Positions 1 to 8,449 of a stretch of 64,000 nucleotides of DNA are shown here, piece after piece. How positions within the stretch are numbered: position 1 is the stretch's first letter; every line of letters starts with the position of its first letter. The notes under the pieces are model-generated. The model saw only the letters and a list, made by a program, of their open reading frames with translations. It did not search any database and was not told the origin of the DNA. Both the position numbers and the translations under genes were made by a program. This DNA is from Planctomonas sp. JC2975 (lineage in GTDB: Bacteria > Actinomycetota > Actinomycetes > Actinomycetales > Microbacteriaceae), in the NCBI RefSeq assembly GCF_012985205.1, contig NZ_JABEKS010000003.1, positions 186,001-250,000 on the forward strand. Reading direction: 5' to 3'.

Positions 1-813
1 GTGTTCATAGCCGGTCCCTTCGTCGTCGCGATCGCACTCGCATTCTTCAAATGGGACCTGCTCACGCCTGCGCAACCCGCAGGGCTGTCGAACTTCGCAC
101 GGCTCTTCACCGATCCGCTGCTCGGGCGAACGCTCCTCACCACATTCGCATTCGCATTGGCATCCGTCTTCACTCACGTCATCGGCGGACTTCTCCTGGC
201 ACTTGCGGTGAACAGGGTGGCGAACCGGGCGGTGTCGTACTTCGCCAGAGCGTCGGTGTTCTTCCCGTTCCTCATCTCCTGGGCGGCCGTCGCCCTGCTG
301 TGGAAATACGTTCTCGACCCGAGCTTCGGCTACATCGCCTTCTACCTCGGGCAGCTCGGCATTCCATCGCCGCAGTGGTTCACCGATCCTGCGTGGTCGC
401 TACCGGCGATCATCGGCATCGACTTCTGGCACACCATCGGCTACACGTTCATCATCATGCTGGCCGGTTTGCAGACCGTGCCCAACGAGTTGATCGAAGC
501 GGCTAAGACCGACGGGGCGTCGAATCGGCAGGTCTTCTTCAACGTCACGATCCCGCTGATGTCACCCACCATCTTCTTCGCCACCGTGATCACCTTCATC
601 GGCGCCTTCCAGATCTTCGACCCCATGCAGATCATCACGCAGGGCGGGCCGGACAACTCGACGATGTCGATCGTCATGTACCTGTACCAGACCGGAATCC
701 AGGCCTTCGACATCGGGTACGCCTCGGCGATCGCGCTGCTCGTGTTCGTCATCATCATGGGCGTCACCGCCCTTCAGTTCTGGGGATCACGAAAGTGGGT
801 GTACGAGCAATGA
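1..813 (+). CDS. Carbohydrate ABC transporter permease, MalF type (5'-truncated by window edge)
   Basis: Inner-membrane permease subunit of a CUT1 sugar ABC importer. The visible 270 residues begin inside the first membrane segment (IAGPFVVAIALAFFKW), so the usual N-terminal 20-30 residues lie upstream of base 1; the GTG at base 1 is probably not the true start. About six hydrophobic segments are visible, and the cytoplasmic EAA loop that contacts the ATPase is present near residue 165 (ELIEAAKTDGAS, followed by IPLMSP). The stop TGA overlaps the ATG of the next permease (ATGA), indicating translational coupling. The solute-binding protein of this system is expected upstream, outside the window. 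The substrate cannot be read from the sequence. Confidence 0.93.
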   Translation: MFIAGPFVVAIALAFFKWDLLTPAQPAGLSNFARLFTDPLLGRTLLTTFAFALASVFTHVIGGLLLALAVNRVANRAVSYFARASVFFPFLISWAAVALLWKYVLDPSFGYIAFYLGQLGIPSPQWFTDPAWSLPAIIGIDFWHTIGYTFIIMLAGLQTVPNELIEAAKTDGASNRQVFFNVTIPLMSPTIFFATVITFIGAFQIFDPMQIITQGGPDNSTMSIVMYLYQTGIQAFDIGYASAIALLVFVIIMGVTALQFWGSRKWVYEQ

Positions 814-1697
814 CGGCTCCCATCGCGACGATGGACGTCACGCCAGGGAAAAGCGGCCGGGCGCGGCGCCGACGGCGCTTCAGCACGGGCTCGATCGTTC
901 TCGACATCGTGCTCGTCGTCATCGGCATCCTTATGGTGTCGCCGCTCGTCTGGCTGATCTCGACCAGCCTCACGGATGCATCGCAGGCGTTCGCACTTCC
1001 GCCGACGTGGATACCCATCCCATTCAGCGTCGACAACTTCGCTCAGGTGTTCGGACTGATCCCGTTCGGGCAGATGTTCCTCAACAGCATCATCGTGGCG
1101 ACATTGAGCACCGCCGGATCGCTGCTCACGAGCATCCTGGCCGCTTACGCATTCTCCCGGCTGCAGTTCCGGGGCCGGCAGACCATTTTCGTCGGCATCC
1201 TGAGCGCGCTGATGGTGCCCGTGCAGCTCACGATCATCCCGGTGTTCATCCTGATGCGCACATTGCACCTGGTCGACACGCTGACCGCGCTGTGGTTGCC
1301 TGCGTTCATCAACGTGTTCGCCATCTTCTTCCTGCGGCAGTACTTCAACACGATTCCGCGGGAGCTCGACGAAGCGGCACGCATCGATGGCGCCGGGCAT
1401 CTGTGGATCCTCTTCCGAATGCTGGTGCCGCTGTCCGGTCCCGCGATCTCGGCGCTGATCATTCTGAACTTCCAGGCCGCGTGGAACGACTACTTCGGCC
1501 CGCTGATCTTCCTGAGCAGTCCACAGAACATGACGCTCCCGATCGGACTCGTGACTCTTCAGAGTGGGCAAGGAGGCGGCCCCGCCGTTATCGTGTTCGC
1601 CGCCATCACGATGGTCGTCGTTCCTGTGCTCGTTCTGTTCCTGGTCTTTCAGCGCAGTTTCGTCTCGAGCATCGCATCCAGCGGGATCCGCGGATGA
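810..1697 (+). CDS. Carbohydrate ABC transporter permease, MalG type
   Basis: Second permease of the same CUT1 importer, 295 residues. I chose the ATG at 810 because it overlaps the preceding stop as ATGA, the usual arrangement for MalF/MalG pairs; a GTG five codons upstream is possible. An Arg-rich N-terminus (residues 12-25) precedes six transmembrane segments, with an EAA loop around residue 186 (ELDEAARIDGAG, then VPLSGP). Its own stop overlaps the next gene's ATG in the same way, so the three genes are one transcript. The cognate ATPase is not encoded here; actinobacterial CUT1 systems often share a common MsiK-like ATPase encoded elsewhere. Confidence 0.95.
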   Translation: MTAPIATMDVTPGKSGRARRRRRFSTGSIVLDIVLVVIGILMVSPLVWLISTSLTDASQAFALPPTWIPIPFSVDNFAQVFGLIPFGQMFLNSIIVATLSTAGSLLTSILAAYAFSRLQFRGRQTIFVGILSALMVPVQLTIIPVFILMRTLHLVDTLTALWLPAFINVFAIFFLRQYFNTIPRELDEAARIDGAGHLWILFRMLVPLSGPAISALIILNFQAAWNDYFGPLIFLSSPQNMTLPIGLVTLQSGQGGGPAVIVFAAITMVVVPVLVLFLVFQRSFVSSIASSGIRG

Positions 1698-2380
1698 CCG
1701 CGCCCGCGTCCTCGCGTCCGAGCGCGCGCGACGAGACTCGGTTCACCGGTGCCGGCAGACTGCTCTGGGATGCTCTCCCCGCATTTCTCGTGTCGGGAAC
1801 GGCGATCTGCGTGGTCACCGGTCTCGTGCTGTGGATGGCGCCGGGACTAACGCCATTCTCGGTGGTGCTCTACGCCCTCTTGCTGGCGCCTCTGTACGGC
1901 GCGCTGGTGGCCCAGGCGCACCGCGCCCTGGAGGGCGAAACGCCCGGCGCGTTCTCCCTGGGGCGCGAGCTGCGCACATCCTGGCGGCTCTCGATCGGTT
2001 TGTTCGCGCCGGCCGCCGCGTCCATCGCCCTGACTCTTGTGGCCGAGTTGGTATGGGCGCGCACAGGCGCGATCATCGCTGCCGTTCCCGCAGCCGTCGG
2101 CACGGCAGTCTCGGTTCTTCTCCTCGTGTCGGCAGTGGTCGGGCTGCCGCTCGGTGTCTCGATGCCGCGACTTCGTGGCATCCGCCTTGCGCTGACGGCA
2201 CTCGTACTCACCGCTCGTCGTCCTGTCCCTGTCATCGGGTTCATCGCCGTCATCGTGCTGGTGGCGTGGGGTGCGGCCCAGTTCAGCGGAACCTTGCTGT
2301 TCCTGCTTCCCGCGCCGCTCGCCGTCGTCTCGGTGCTCGCCCTCCGGCACATGGTGACGGTCATCGACCCCCGCGACTGA
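1694..2380 (+). CDS. Hypothetical multi-pass membrane protein at end of sugar-ABC operon
   Basis: A 228-residue membrane protein with about five or six hydrophobic segments (for example residues 31-55, 58-75, 100-120, 130-155, 175-195 and 200-220). It starts at an ATG that overlaps the stop of the MalG-type permease (ATGA), so it is co-translated with the transporter. It lacks an EAA loop and is not a third permease. The layout resembles DUF624/YesL-like proteins that accompany carbohydrate ABC systems in Gram-positive bacteria, but the similarity is only in size and context, so I leave function open. Confidence 0.8.
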   Translation: MTAPASSRPSARDETRFTGAGRLLWDALPAFLVSGTAICVVTGLVLWMAPGLTPFSVVLYALLLAPLYGALVAQAHRALEGETPGAFSLGRELRTSWRLSIGLFAPAAASIALTLVAELVWARTGAIIAAVPAAVGTAVSVLLLVSAVVGLPLGVSMPRLRGIRLALTALVLTARRPVPVIGFIAVIVLVAWGAAQFSGTLLFLLPAPLAVVSVLALRHMVTVIDPRD

Positions 2381-2401
2381 CCTCACCGCGGACGACGTCT
2401 T

Positions 2402-2437
2402 GGCGCCCGTCTCGGCCGGCTCGGCGGGACGGGCGCC
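2402..2437. terminator. Bidirectional hairpin between convergent operons
   Basis: Inverted repeat GGCGCCCGTC (2402-2411) and GACGGGCGCC (2428-2437) around a 16-nt loop, lying in the 70-bp gap between two convergent ABC permease operons. There is no T tract, as is common for actinobacterial terminators. Confidence 0.7.
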
Positions 2438-2450
2438 GATCCGGAACGGC

Positions 2451-3356
2451 TCACTTGAAGCCGGAGGTCTTGATCGACTCCGTGATCTGGCGCTGGAAGA
2501 AGAAGAACAGCAGCAGGGTGGGAATCGCTGCCACCGTCGACGCCGCGACGATGTAGCTCTCTGACGATGCGTACTGCTGATGGAACGTGGAGATGCCTAC
2601 CTGCACGACACGGAGGTCCGGATTCGAGGTGATGGTCAGCGGCCAGACGAACGAGTTCCAGTTCGCCAGGAAGAAGAAGACGGCGAGCGCGGCCAGGACC
2701 GGACGGAACAAGGGCAGGATGACATTCCAGTAGATCCGCCAGTACCCGGCGCCATCGATCAGTGCGGCCTCTTCGAGCTCGTCCGGAAGCGAGATGTAGA
2801 ACTGCCGGAGCAGGAAGATGCCGAACGCGCTGAACAGTGACGGGACGATCAGACCCCAGTAGCTGTCGAGCATACCGAGCAGGCGCACGACCTCGAACTC
2901 GGGAATGAGCACGACGGGGAGGCTGACCAGGAGGGTCGAGAACATGATGAGGAAGACGGTCTCACGGCCCTTGAACCGCAGGCGAGCGAGCGCATAAGCG
3001 GCCATCGAATGGAACAGCAACGCGACGACGGTCACGAACGCCGATACGAAGAAGCTGTTGAACATGTATCGGGCGAACGGCACCTGCGTGAAGACGTAAA
3101 CGTAGTTCTCGAAGGTCCAATGCGGCGGAAGAAGTGACGTGCCGTAGATGTCGGCCTCGGTCTTGAAGGAGCTCAGCACCATGTAGGCAAGCGGAAAGAT
3201 CGTCACGATGGCGATCACGACGCCCACGACGAAGAGGGTCGTGCTCTTCTTCGTCCACTTCTTCTCGCGCCCCGGCTTGCGGCGCGGAGCGGCAGGCCGG
3301 GCTCCGTCGTGCAGGGTCGAGCCCGTTGTTGTACGGGTGGCGATGTCACTCGTCAT
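2451..3356 (-). CDS. Carbohydrate ABC transporter permease, MalG type (second system)
   Basis: MalG-type CUT1 permease of 301 residues. The N-terminus is basic and cytoplasmic (residues 20-35, RRKPGREKKWTKK), followed by six membrane segments and an EAA loop near residue 192 (ELEEAALIDGAG, then ILPLFRP). The start ATG at 3356 lies 11 bp inside the end of the upstream MalF gene, so the two are translationally coupled. It is the last gene of the SBP-MalF-MalG operon, which has LacI-type operators at its head and probably imports oligosaccharides made by the neighbouring GH183/GH172 enzymes (inference). Confidence 0.95.
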   Translation of the reverse strand: MTSDIATRTTTGSTLHDGARPAAPRRKPGREKKWTKKSTTLFVVGVVIAIVTIFPLAYMVLSSFKTEADIYGTSLLPPHWTFENYVYVFTQVPFARYMFNSFFVSAFVTVVALLFHSMAAYALARLRFKGRETVFLIMFSTLLVSLPVVLIPEFEVVRLLGMLDSYWGLIVPSLFSAFGIFLLRQFYISLPDELEEAALIDGAGYWRIYWNVILPLFRPVLAALAVFFFLANWNSFVWPLTITSNPDLRVVQVGISTFHQQYASSESYIVAASTVAAIPTLLLFFFFQRQITESIKTSGFK

Positions 3357-4311
3357 CGATCCGCCCTCCTTTCGTGATGCGGAACATGAACGCCGACCAG
3401 ATGAGCAGCACCAGCACCAGCACCGAGCCGATGGCAGCGGCGTAGCCGTACTCGCCGTAAAGGAAGGCCTGTTGGTAGATGTAGAAGATAAGGAGCGACG
3501 TCGTTCCTGCCGGTCCACCCCCGGTGAGGATGTAGATCAGGTCGAAGCCACCGGTGATCACAGCGATCGTCGCGGTGACGAACACGAAGAGAGACGTCGG
3601 CCGGAGCATCGGCCAGGTGATGTTCCAGAACCGCTGCCACGCGCCGGCGCCGTCGATGCGAGCGGACTCGTACAGCTCGGCGGGAATGTCCTGCAGCCCC
3701 GACAGGAAGATGATCATGTAGTAGCCCATCTGGAACCAGATGCTGATCACCACAACGGTCCCCAAGGTGTAGTGCGGGTCGCCGAGCCAGGAGATCCCGT
3801 GCACGCCGAACGCGGACAGGAACTGGTTCACTACTCCGACCTTGTCCGCCAGCATGAACTGCCACATCAGTCCGACGACGACAAGGCTGATCACGTACGG
3901 AGCGAACAGGGCACTCCTGATCACCCCGATGAAGGGGATGCGCTGCTGCACCAGCAGGGCGAGCAGGAGGCCGACGACGAAGATCGCCGGCACCAGGATC
4001 ACGAGGTAGAGCGCGGTGATTCCTGCGCTCTGGAGGAACTGCGGATCCTGCGCCATACGGATGTAGTTCCCGAACCCGACGAACGAGATGTTGCCGAAAC
4101 CGTCGAGCCGGAAGAAGCCGAGCACGATGGCGATCACCATCGGGATGAACACGAAGATCAGCAGGCCGAGCGAGTCAGGCAGGAGGAACAGCAATGCCGC
4201 GAGGCCTTCGCGCCGTGCGCGAGCCGATCGTCGCCTCTCCTTGGATGAGTCGGTGGCGGAACGCCGTGACCCGTTCGTCTCGATCGTGCCCGCCCGTACT
4301 GTGGCGGTCAT
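3346..4311 (-). CDS. Carbohydrate ABC transporter permease, MalF type (second system)
   Basis: MalF-type CUT1 permease of 321 residues. A basic N-terminus (KERRRSARARREG, residues 22-34) precedes a first membrane segment LAALLFLLPDSLGLLIFVF, then five more segments and an EAA loop around residue 213 (ELYESARIDGAGAW, then WPMLRP). The ATG at 4311 overlaps the stop of the solute-binding protein gene as ATGA and has a strong AAGGAGG ribosome-binding site inside the end of that gene. Expression therefore normally depends on translation of the binding-protein gene, which is frameshifted here; polar effects are possible. Confidence 0.95.
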   Translation of the reverse strand: MTATVRAGTIETNGSRRSATDSSKERRRSARARREGLAALLFLLPDSLGLLIFVFIPMVIAIVLGFFRLDGFGNISFVGFGNYIRMAQDPQFLQSAGITALYLVILVPAIFVVGLLLALLVQQRIPFIGVIRSALFAPYVISLVVVGLMWQFMLADKVGVVNQFLSAFGVHGISWLGDPHYTLGTVVVISIWFQMGYYMIIFLSGLQDIPAELYESARIDGAGAWQRFWNITWPMLRPTSLFVFVTATIAVITGGFDLIYILTGGGPAGTTSLLIFYIYQQAFLYGEYGYAAAIGSVLVLVLLIWSAFMFRITKGGRIDDE

Positions 4312-5688
4312 AGCAGCGTCCCTCCTTGGTAGGTCTGCATGAATGCTGTGATGGCCGTCTGGGCTCGGTCGGCCTGTGCGCGCGCATCGCCGCCGGCCGC
4401 CTGTACCTGCCCGATCGCGTCGGAGATGGCCTTGTAGACGACAGGTGGATAGCGCGGCTCGCCGCGACCGGTGGGCAGGATCACGTCGTGGAAGTACTTG
4501 AGCTTGTCGTTCTCGAGAGCGCCGCGCTCGACCATGAGCTTGTCGACGGACTTGCGAGGGGGCATGTCCGACTTCGCGACGGTGCACCAGTCGTAGATGC
4601 GCTGGATGCTCGACTCGCTCATGCTGCCGACGGTGTCGACGACGAACTTCGCGGCCGCCTCGGGATTGCGCCCTCGCGCGTTGACGCACCAGGCCCAGCC
4701 GCCCATGACCGTCTTCGTCTCACCACCGGGCGGAGTGGGGAGCGGAAACAATCCGTAGTCGAACTTGGGGTGACTTCCGCGGAATCCCGCCACCTGCCAG
4801 ATTCCGGACTGCCACATCGCGGCGTATCCCTCGGCGAATGCCCTCGGCGAATGCCCCCGGCAAATCTCCTGCGGCAGGGTCCGTTCGCGGCGCGACGCCG
4901 GATCGTACCGAACGGCCGAAGAGGTCCAGTGCCTGCACGACCGCGTCACTGTCGAACGACGGCCTCTGGCGGGCATCCACCACGTCGCCGTTCCCCTGCC
5001 ACATCCACGGGTACCAGGTGAAGTTCTGGAAGTACCCCGGCACCGTTTCGAAGACCAGGCCCGACTGCGAGTCCGTTGTGAGCTTGCGCGCGACGTCGAG
5101 CATCTGATCCCATGTCGTCGGAATGTCGCCCTCGCTGAGATGGGCCTTCTCCCACGCCGGGATGCTGTAGTACATCGCGAGCGGCTCAACCTCCATCGGC
5201 AGCCCGTAGACGCCCTTGCCGACTCGGCGAGTGGCGAGGATGTTCGGGTTGAAGTCGTCGATCGCCTCCTGCGTCATGTACGGCGCCAGATCGAGGAGAG
5301 CGCCGCCGTTGTAATAGCGGAGGAAGTCACCCGGACTGATCAGGAAGATGTCGGGACCGTCACCGGAGGCGAAGGCCGTTGCTAGACGCGTGTTGCTCGG
5401 ATCCGTGAAGCTCGGAATGAAGACGTTCTCGACCTTCTGGTCGTTCTTCGCGTTCCAGTCAGAGACGGCCTTCTGGAACCAGTCGTTCTGCGCCTTGAGG
5501 TCCGCCGCGGTCTGCGTCTGCGGCGCATAGAACTGCCAGAACTGCAAAGGTTCGCTGGAACGGGATGCCTTGGTCGAGCAACCGGCGAGCGATAGACCGG
5601 CCGCAGCCGCCGTCGTCATTGCCGCCGCCTTGAACAGCGTGCGCCTCGAGAACGCTTCGGTGTGCACCATTGCTCCGTTCGTCGCCAT
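4308..5688 (-). pseudogene. Extracellular sugar-binding lipoprotein, frameshifted by a 13-bp tandem duplication
   Basis: CUT1 solute-binding protein gene. The N-terminal half (from ATG 5688, GGAG 10 nt upstream) has a twin-arginine-like lipoprotein signal: SRRTLFKAAA, a hydrophobic run, then lipobox SLAGC near residue 34. The C-terminal half lies in another frame and reads through to the stop at 4308. The break is at 4828-4855, where the 13-mer CCCTCGGCGAATG is present twice in tandem. Removing one copy restores a single 455-residue frame reading ...LPGAFAEGYAAMWQSGIW..., a normal length and sequence for the family. As sequenced, the product would be truncated after about 300 residues plus an out-of-frame tail. 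This may be a real loss-of-function, a reversible slippage switch, or an assembly error. The stop overlaps the MalF ATG. Confidence 0.9.
4828..4855. repeat. 13-bp tandem duplication inside the sugar-binding protein gene
   Basis: CCCTCGGCGAATG occurs at 4828-4840 and again at 4841-4853, followed by CC that extends the repeat. The extra 13 bases shift the frame by one; one copy deleted gives an open gene. Confidence 0.95.
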
Positions 5689-5703
5689 TGTCGATCGCTC
5701 CGT

Positions 5704-5719
5704 TCGCAATCGATTTCGC
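5704..5719 (-). promoter_or_regulatory. LacI-type operator upstream of the sugar-binding protein
   Basis: TCGCAATCGATTTCGC, on the minus strand GCGAAATCGATTGCGA. It lies just upstream of the ribosome-binding site of the binding-protein gene (start 5688) and matches the 16-bp operator found at 7173 in 12 or more positions, including the core AATCGATT. Confidence 0.8.
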
Positions 5720-5880
5720 TCCCAGGCTTGTCGCAAGGCAAGCGCGCGCTTCCGCCGGGCAGGGCCGGCGAGGCCATGCTCTTCCGCACATGACTAGGAA
5801 GTCACGGCTTGGATGCCCACATAGTCCGCCGAGGACATCGTGCTTTCGTACCGCTACAGGTCAAACATTGCGCCGAACGG

Positions 5881-5896
5881 ATGTAATCGATTTCGT
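5881..5896 (-). promoter_or_regulatory. Second LacI-type operator upstream of the transporter operon
   Basis: ATGTAATCGATTTCGT shares the AATCGATTTC core with the sites at 5704 and 7173 (reverse orientation). It is 177 bp upstream of the first site, in the gap between the LacI gene end and the transporter start; the pair could support looping repression. No convincing -10/-35 pair was seen in this 354-bp gap, and no real gene lies in it. Confidence 0.7.
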
Positions 5897-6042
5897 TGAT
5901 CGTACACACCCCCCGAATGGGTGTCAATCGTTGAAATCCGAGTGCTGCGGTCTCTGCCCGTCCCTGTCGTTCGGATTCGGACACAGCCGCGCGGCCGACC
6001 CATGCTGCGGTTCGGCCAGGACGTGACCCGAGCGCCTTCCGG

Positions 6043-7068
6043 TCAGGAAGCGAAGGTGAGGCCGCCCGACGCGTCGTCCGGCGAGGCGGAAGCGCCGGGT
6101 GCGGACAGAGTGTTGCGGAGCACGACTGTTCGCGCCGGCTGCTTGTCGCCCTTGATGCGCTCGAGCAGCATGGTCGCGGCCGTCACCCCTAGGTGCCGCG
6201 ACGGAAGATGCACGACAGTGATGCCCGCCGGCGCCAGCGCCGCGAACGGAAGGTCTCCGAAGCTCGCCATGCCCACGGCGGGAGGCATCTGTCTGCGCTC
6301 GATCAGCACCTGGAGCGCGCCGACGCTCATCAGGTTGTTCGCCACGAACACGCTGTCCGGGGGGTTCTTGCCGTCGAGCAGAGACCGCATCGCATCGCGT
6401 CCTCCGTCGACGCGGAAGTCGGCATGGATGAGATAGTCCCCCGGGTCGAAGTCCGCTCCCGCCTCGGCGAGCGCTATGCGCCATCCGTCCGCTCGCTGAA
6501 TGGCGGTCTCCACGTCTGCCGGTCCTGTGATGCACGCCACCCGGGAGTAGCCCTGCTCGAAGAGCGCCTGCGTTGCCGCGCGTCCACCGGCCCGGTTGTC
6601 CACGGTGACCGCGTCAATGTCGGCACCGTGCGGGCTCCTGTCGACGGCGACCACGGGTCTGCCGCGCTTGAGCAGGCTTCCGATGTCGCTGTGCTCATCC
6701 GCGGCCGCTATGATCACGCCGCCCATGTCCTCGCTGATCGCGATATCGAGATACTTCGCCTCCTTGTCGCGGTCGCCGTCCGAATTGCAGAGCACGACCG
6801 AGTAGCCGGCTTCGTGCGCCACGTCCTCCACACCGCGTGCGAGCGAGGTGAAGAACGGGTTCTCGATGTCCGGAATGACCAGTGCGAGAACTTCGGAGTT
6901 GCGCTTGCGGAGTGTTCTGGCCGTGCGATTCGGTGTGAAGTCCAGCTCGTCCGCGGCCTTGCGCACCAGGCGGGACTTCTCTGCCGAGACATTCATCCCG
7001 TTGAACACGCGTGAGACCGTCGCCGCGGAAACACCGGCGCGCGCAGCGACTTCGTAGATCGTGGCCAT
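6043..7068 (-). CDS. LacI-family transcriptional regulator of the carbohydrate locus
   Basis: 341-residue LacI/GalR repressor. An N-terminal helix-turn-helix (MATIYEVAARAGVSAATVSR, residues 1-20) and hinge region (to about residue 58, FTPNRTARTLRKRN) precede a periplasmic-binding-like sugar-sensing domain (residues 60-330; LALVIPDIENPFF, VAVDRSP). Start at ATG 7068 was chosen because the HTH begins there, with GGGAAG upstream; an in-frame start four codons earlier exists. It sits between the transporter operon and the GH172 gene. Five copies of one palindromic LacI-type operator flank the neighbouring genes, so it is the obvious candidate for their local repressor. The effector is unknown; a D-arabinose-containing sugar is my guess. 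Confidence 0.93.
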   Translation of the reverse strand: MATIYEVAARAGVSAATVSRVFNGMNVSAEKSRLVRKAADELDFTPNRTARTLRKRNSEVLALVIPDIENPFFTSLARGVEDVAHEAGYSVVLCNSDGDRDKEAKYLDIAISEDMGGVIIAAADEHSDIGSLLKRGRPVVAVDRSPHGADIDAVTVDNRAGGRAATQALFEQGYSRVACITGPADVETAIQRADGWRIALAEAGADFDPGDYLIHADFRVDGGRDAMRSLLDGKNPPDSVFVANNLMSVGALQVLIERRQMPPAVGMASFGDLPFAALAPAGITVVHLPSRHLGVTAATMLLERIKGDKQPARTVVLRNTLSAPGASASPDDASGGLTFAS

Positions 7069-7140
7069 TCGTCTTCCCACTCATGAATCGACACCGCCGT
7101 CGCGCGGATATCCGTACCGTAGCGCCGTTGCGGTGCTCGG

Positions 7141-7170
7141 TTGACACTTCCCGAAGGCGAGCCATAGATT
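7141..7170 (+). promoter_or_regulatory. Predicted sigma-70-type promoter for the GH172 gene
   Basis: TTGACA at 7141-7146 and TAGATT at 7165-7170 with an 18-bp spacer. Transcription should start near 7176-7178, inside the LacI operator at 7173-7188, which is the classical layout for repression by blocking initiation. Confidence 0.7.
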
Positions 7171-7172
7171 GA

Positions 7173-7188
7173 TTGAAATCGATTGCAA
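7173..7188 (+). promoter_or_regulatory. LacI-type operator overlapping the GH172 transcription start
   Basis: TTGAAATCGATTGCAA, a 16-bp palindrome with a single mismatched pair. It is the best copy of the motif also present at 5704, 5881, 9674 and 9742, and sits 3 bp downstream of the predicted -10 element. Confidence 0.85.
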
Positions 7189-7250
7189 GCTTATGGCTTC
7201 CATCCCTTTCGACCAACCCGCCAGGGTACGACGACGTACAGGAGACCCAC

Positions 7251-8369
7251 TTGACTATCGGCGACCTCGCCTCGCTCGCCCGTCTGCACCAGGTGCAGAC
7301 CCGCTCCATCAGCCCGGAGAACTTCGACGGTTCGGTCGCCGGCGGTGGCCGTGCCATCGAGGGAACGGGCGCCGAGTGCGCCCGCGACCTCGGGCCCGGA
7401 TGGAAGATCTCACCGAGCATCGACATCGACGCGGGCGAGACCTTCGAGCTGGCGGCCATCGCAGGCCCGGGAAAGATCCAGCACATCTGGATCACGACCC
7501 ACACAGACAACTGGCGCACCCTTCTCTTCCGTGCGTACTGGGACGGTGCCGATGAACCGGCCATCGAAGTTCCCTACGGCGACTTCTTCTGCAACGGGTG
7601 GGGCAGGTTCGCGCAGGTGAACTCGCAGGTCATCGCCGCCAACCCGCACGGCGGTTTCAACTCGTACTGGCCGATGCCGTTCCGCGATGGCGCTCGCCTC
7701 TCCCTGGAGAACCTCTCGGACGCCCCCGTTCGCGTCTACTACCAGGTCACCTACGAGATCGGCGGGGACTATTCGAGCGACGGATACCTGCACGCACAGT
7801 GGCGACGCAGCAATCCCCTCGAGTACCTGAAGTCGCACGTGCTGCTCGACGGCATCGAGGGCGCCGGTCAGTACGTTGGCACCTACATCGCGTGGGGCGT
7901 GAACAGCGCGGGTTGGTGGGGCGAGGGCGAGATCAAGTTCTACCTCGACTCGGACGAGGAGTATCCGACCATCTGCGGCACCGGAACAGAGGACTACTTC
8001 GGCGGAGCCTGGAACTTCGACATTCCCGGCAAGGGCTACACCGAGTTCTCCACTCCCTATCTGGGCATGCCGCAGGTCATCCGGCCGGACGGACTGTATG
8101 ACAGCCAGCAACGATTCGGCATGTACCGGTGGCATCTGAACGACCCGATCCGCTTCTCCGAACGCCTGCGGGTGGATATCCAGGCGCTCGGTTGGCGAAG
8201 CGGATGGCGCTACCTGCCGCTCCGCGACGACATCGCGTCGACCTCGCTGTTCTACCTCGACCGCCCGACTGCGCGACGTCCGAAGACGCCGTCTGCCGAC
8301 GACCTGGAGGTTCACTTGGGCCGCGAGGCCGTCCCGGACCTCGGGGCCACCCCACCGCGGACTCCGTAG
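7251..8369 (+). CDS. GH172 (DUF2961) family glycoside hydrolase, cytoplasmic
   Basis: 372-residue DUF2961 protein. This family is now GH172, whose characterised members include difructose-dianhydride-forming alpha-fructofuranosidase and exo-alpha-D-arabinofuranosidases. Family features visible: an N-terminal beta-strand region with GPGKIQHIWIT (about residues 75-85), YWDG.. and FFCNGWGRF (residues 100-122), and the conserved block GTGTEDYFGGAWNF (about residues 242-255) followed by YTEFSTPYLGMP. E246 and E264 are candidate catalytic acids by analogy with the family. The start is TTG 7251, supported by AGGAG at 7240-7244; the longer frame from 7173 would start inside the operator. No signal peptide, so it should act in the cytoplasm on imported oligosaccharides. 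Single gene behind its own operator-controlled promoter. Confidence 0.9.
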   Translation: MTIGDLASLARLHQVQTRSISPENFDGSVAGGGRAIEGTGAECARDLGPGWKISPSIDIDAGETFELAAIAGPGKIQHIWITTHTDNWRTLLFRAYWDGADEPAIEVPYGDFFCNGWGRFAQVNSQVIAANPHGGFNSYWPMPFRDGARLSLENLSDAPVRVYYQVTYEIGGDYSSDGYLHAQWRRSNPLEYLKSHVLLDGIEGAGQYVGTYIAWGVNSAGWWGEGEIKFYLDSDEEYPTICGTGTEDYFGGAWNFDIPGKGYTEFSTPYLGMPQVIRPDGLYDSQQRFGMYRWHLNDPIRFSERLRVDIQALGWRSGWRYLPLRDDIASTSLFYLDRPTARRPKTPSADDLEVHLGREAVPDLGATPPRTP

Positions 8370-8449
8370 ACCCGCTGCCGGCCGAGGTTGCCGAAAACGC
8401 GCCGGTCGGGTTCATTCGGACGCCATCGGGGGCGGAGCGTCCGGCCCGA

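Noticed and set aside
4828-4855. Programmed ribosomal frameshift in the binding-protein gene
   Set aside because: The region is a plain 13-bp duplication, with no slippery heptamer or following pseudoknot-like structure; deletion of one copy fully restores the gene.
5802-5984. 60-residue minus-strand frame upstream of the transporter
   Set aside because: It overlaps the operator region, lacks a good ribosome-binding site and has no recognisable features.
7173-7250. Upstream TTG start for GH172 at 7173
   Set aside because: It lies inside the LacI operator and predicted transcription start; TTG 7251 has AGGAG at the right distance.
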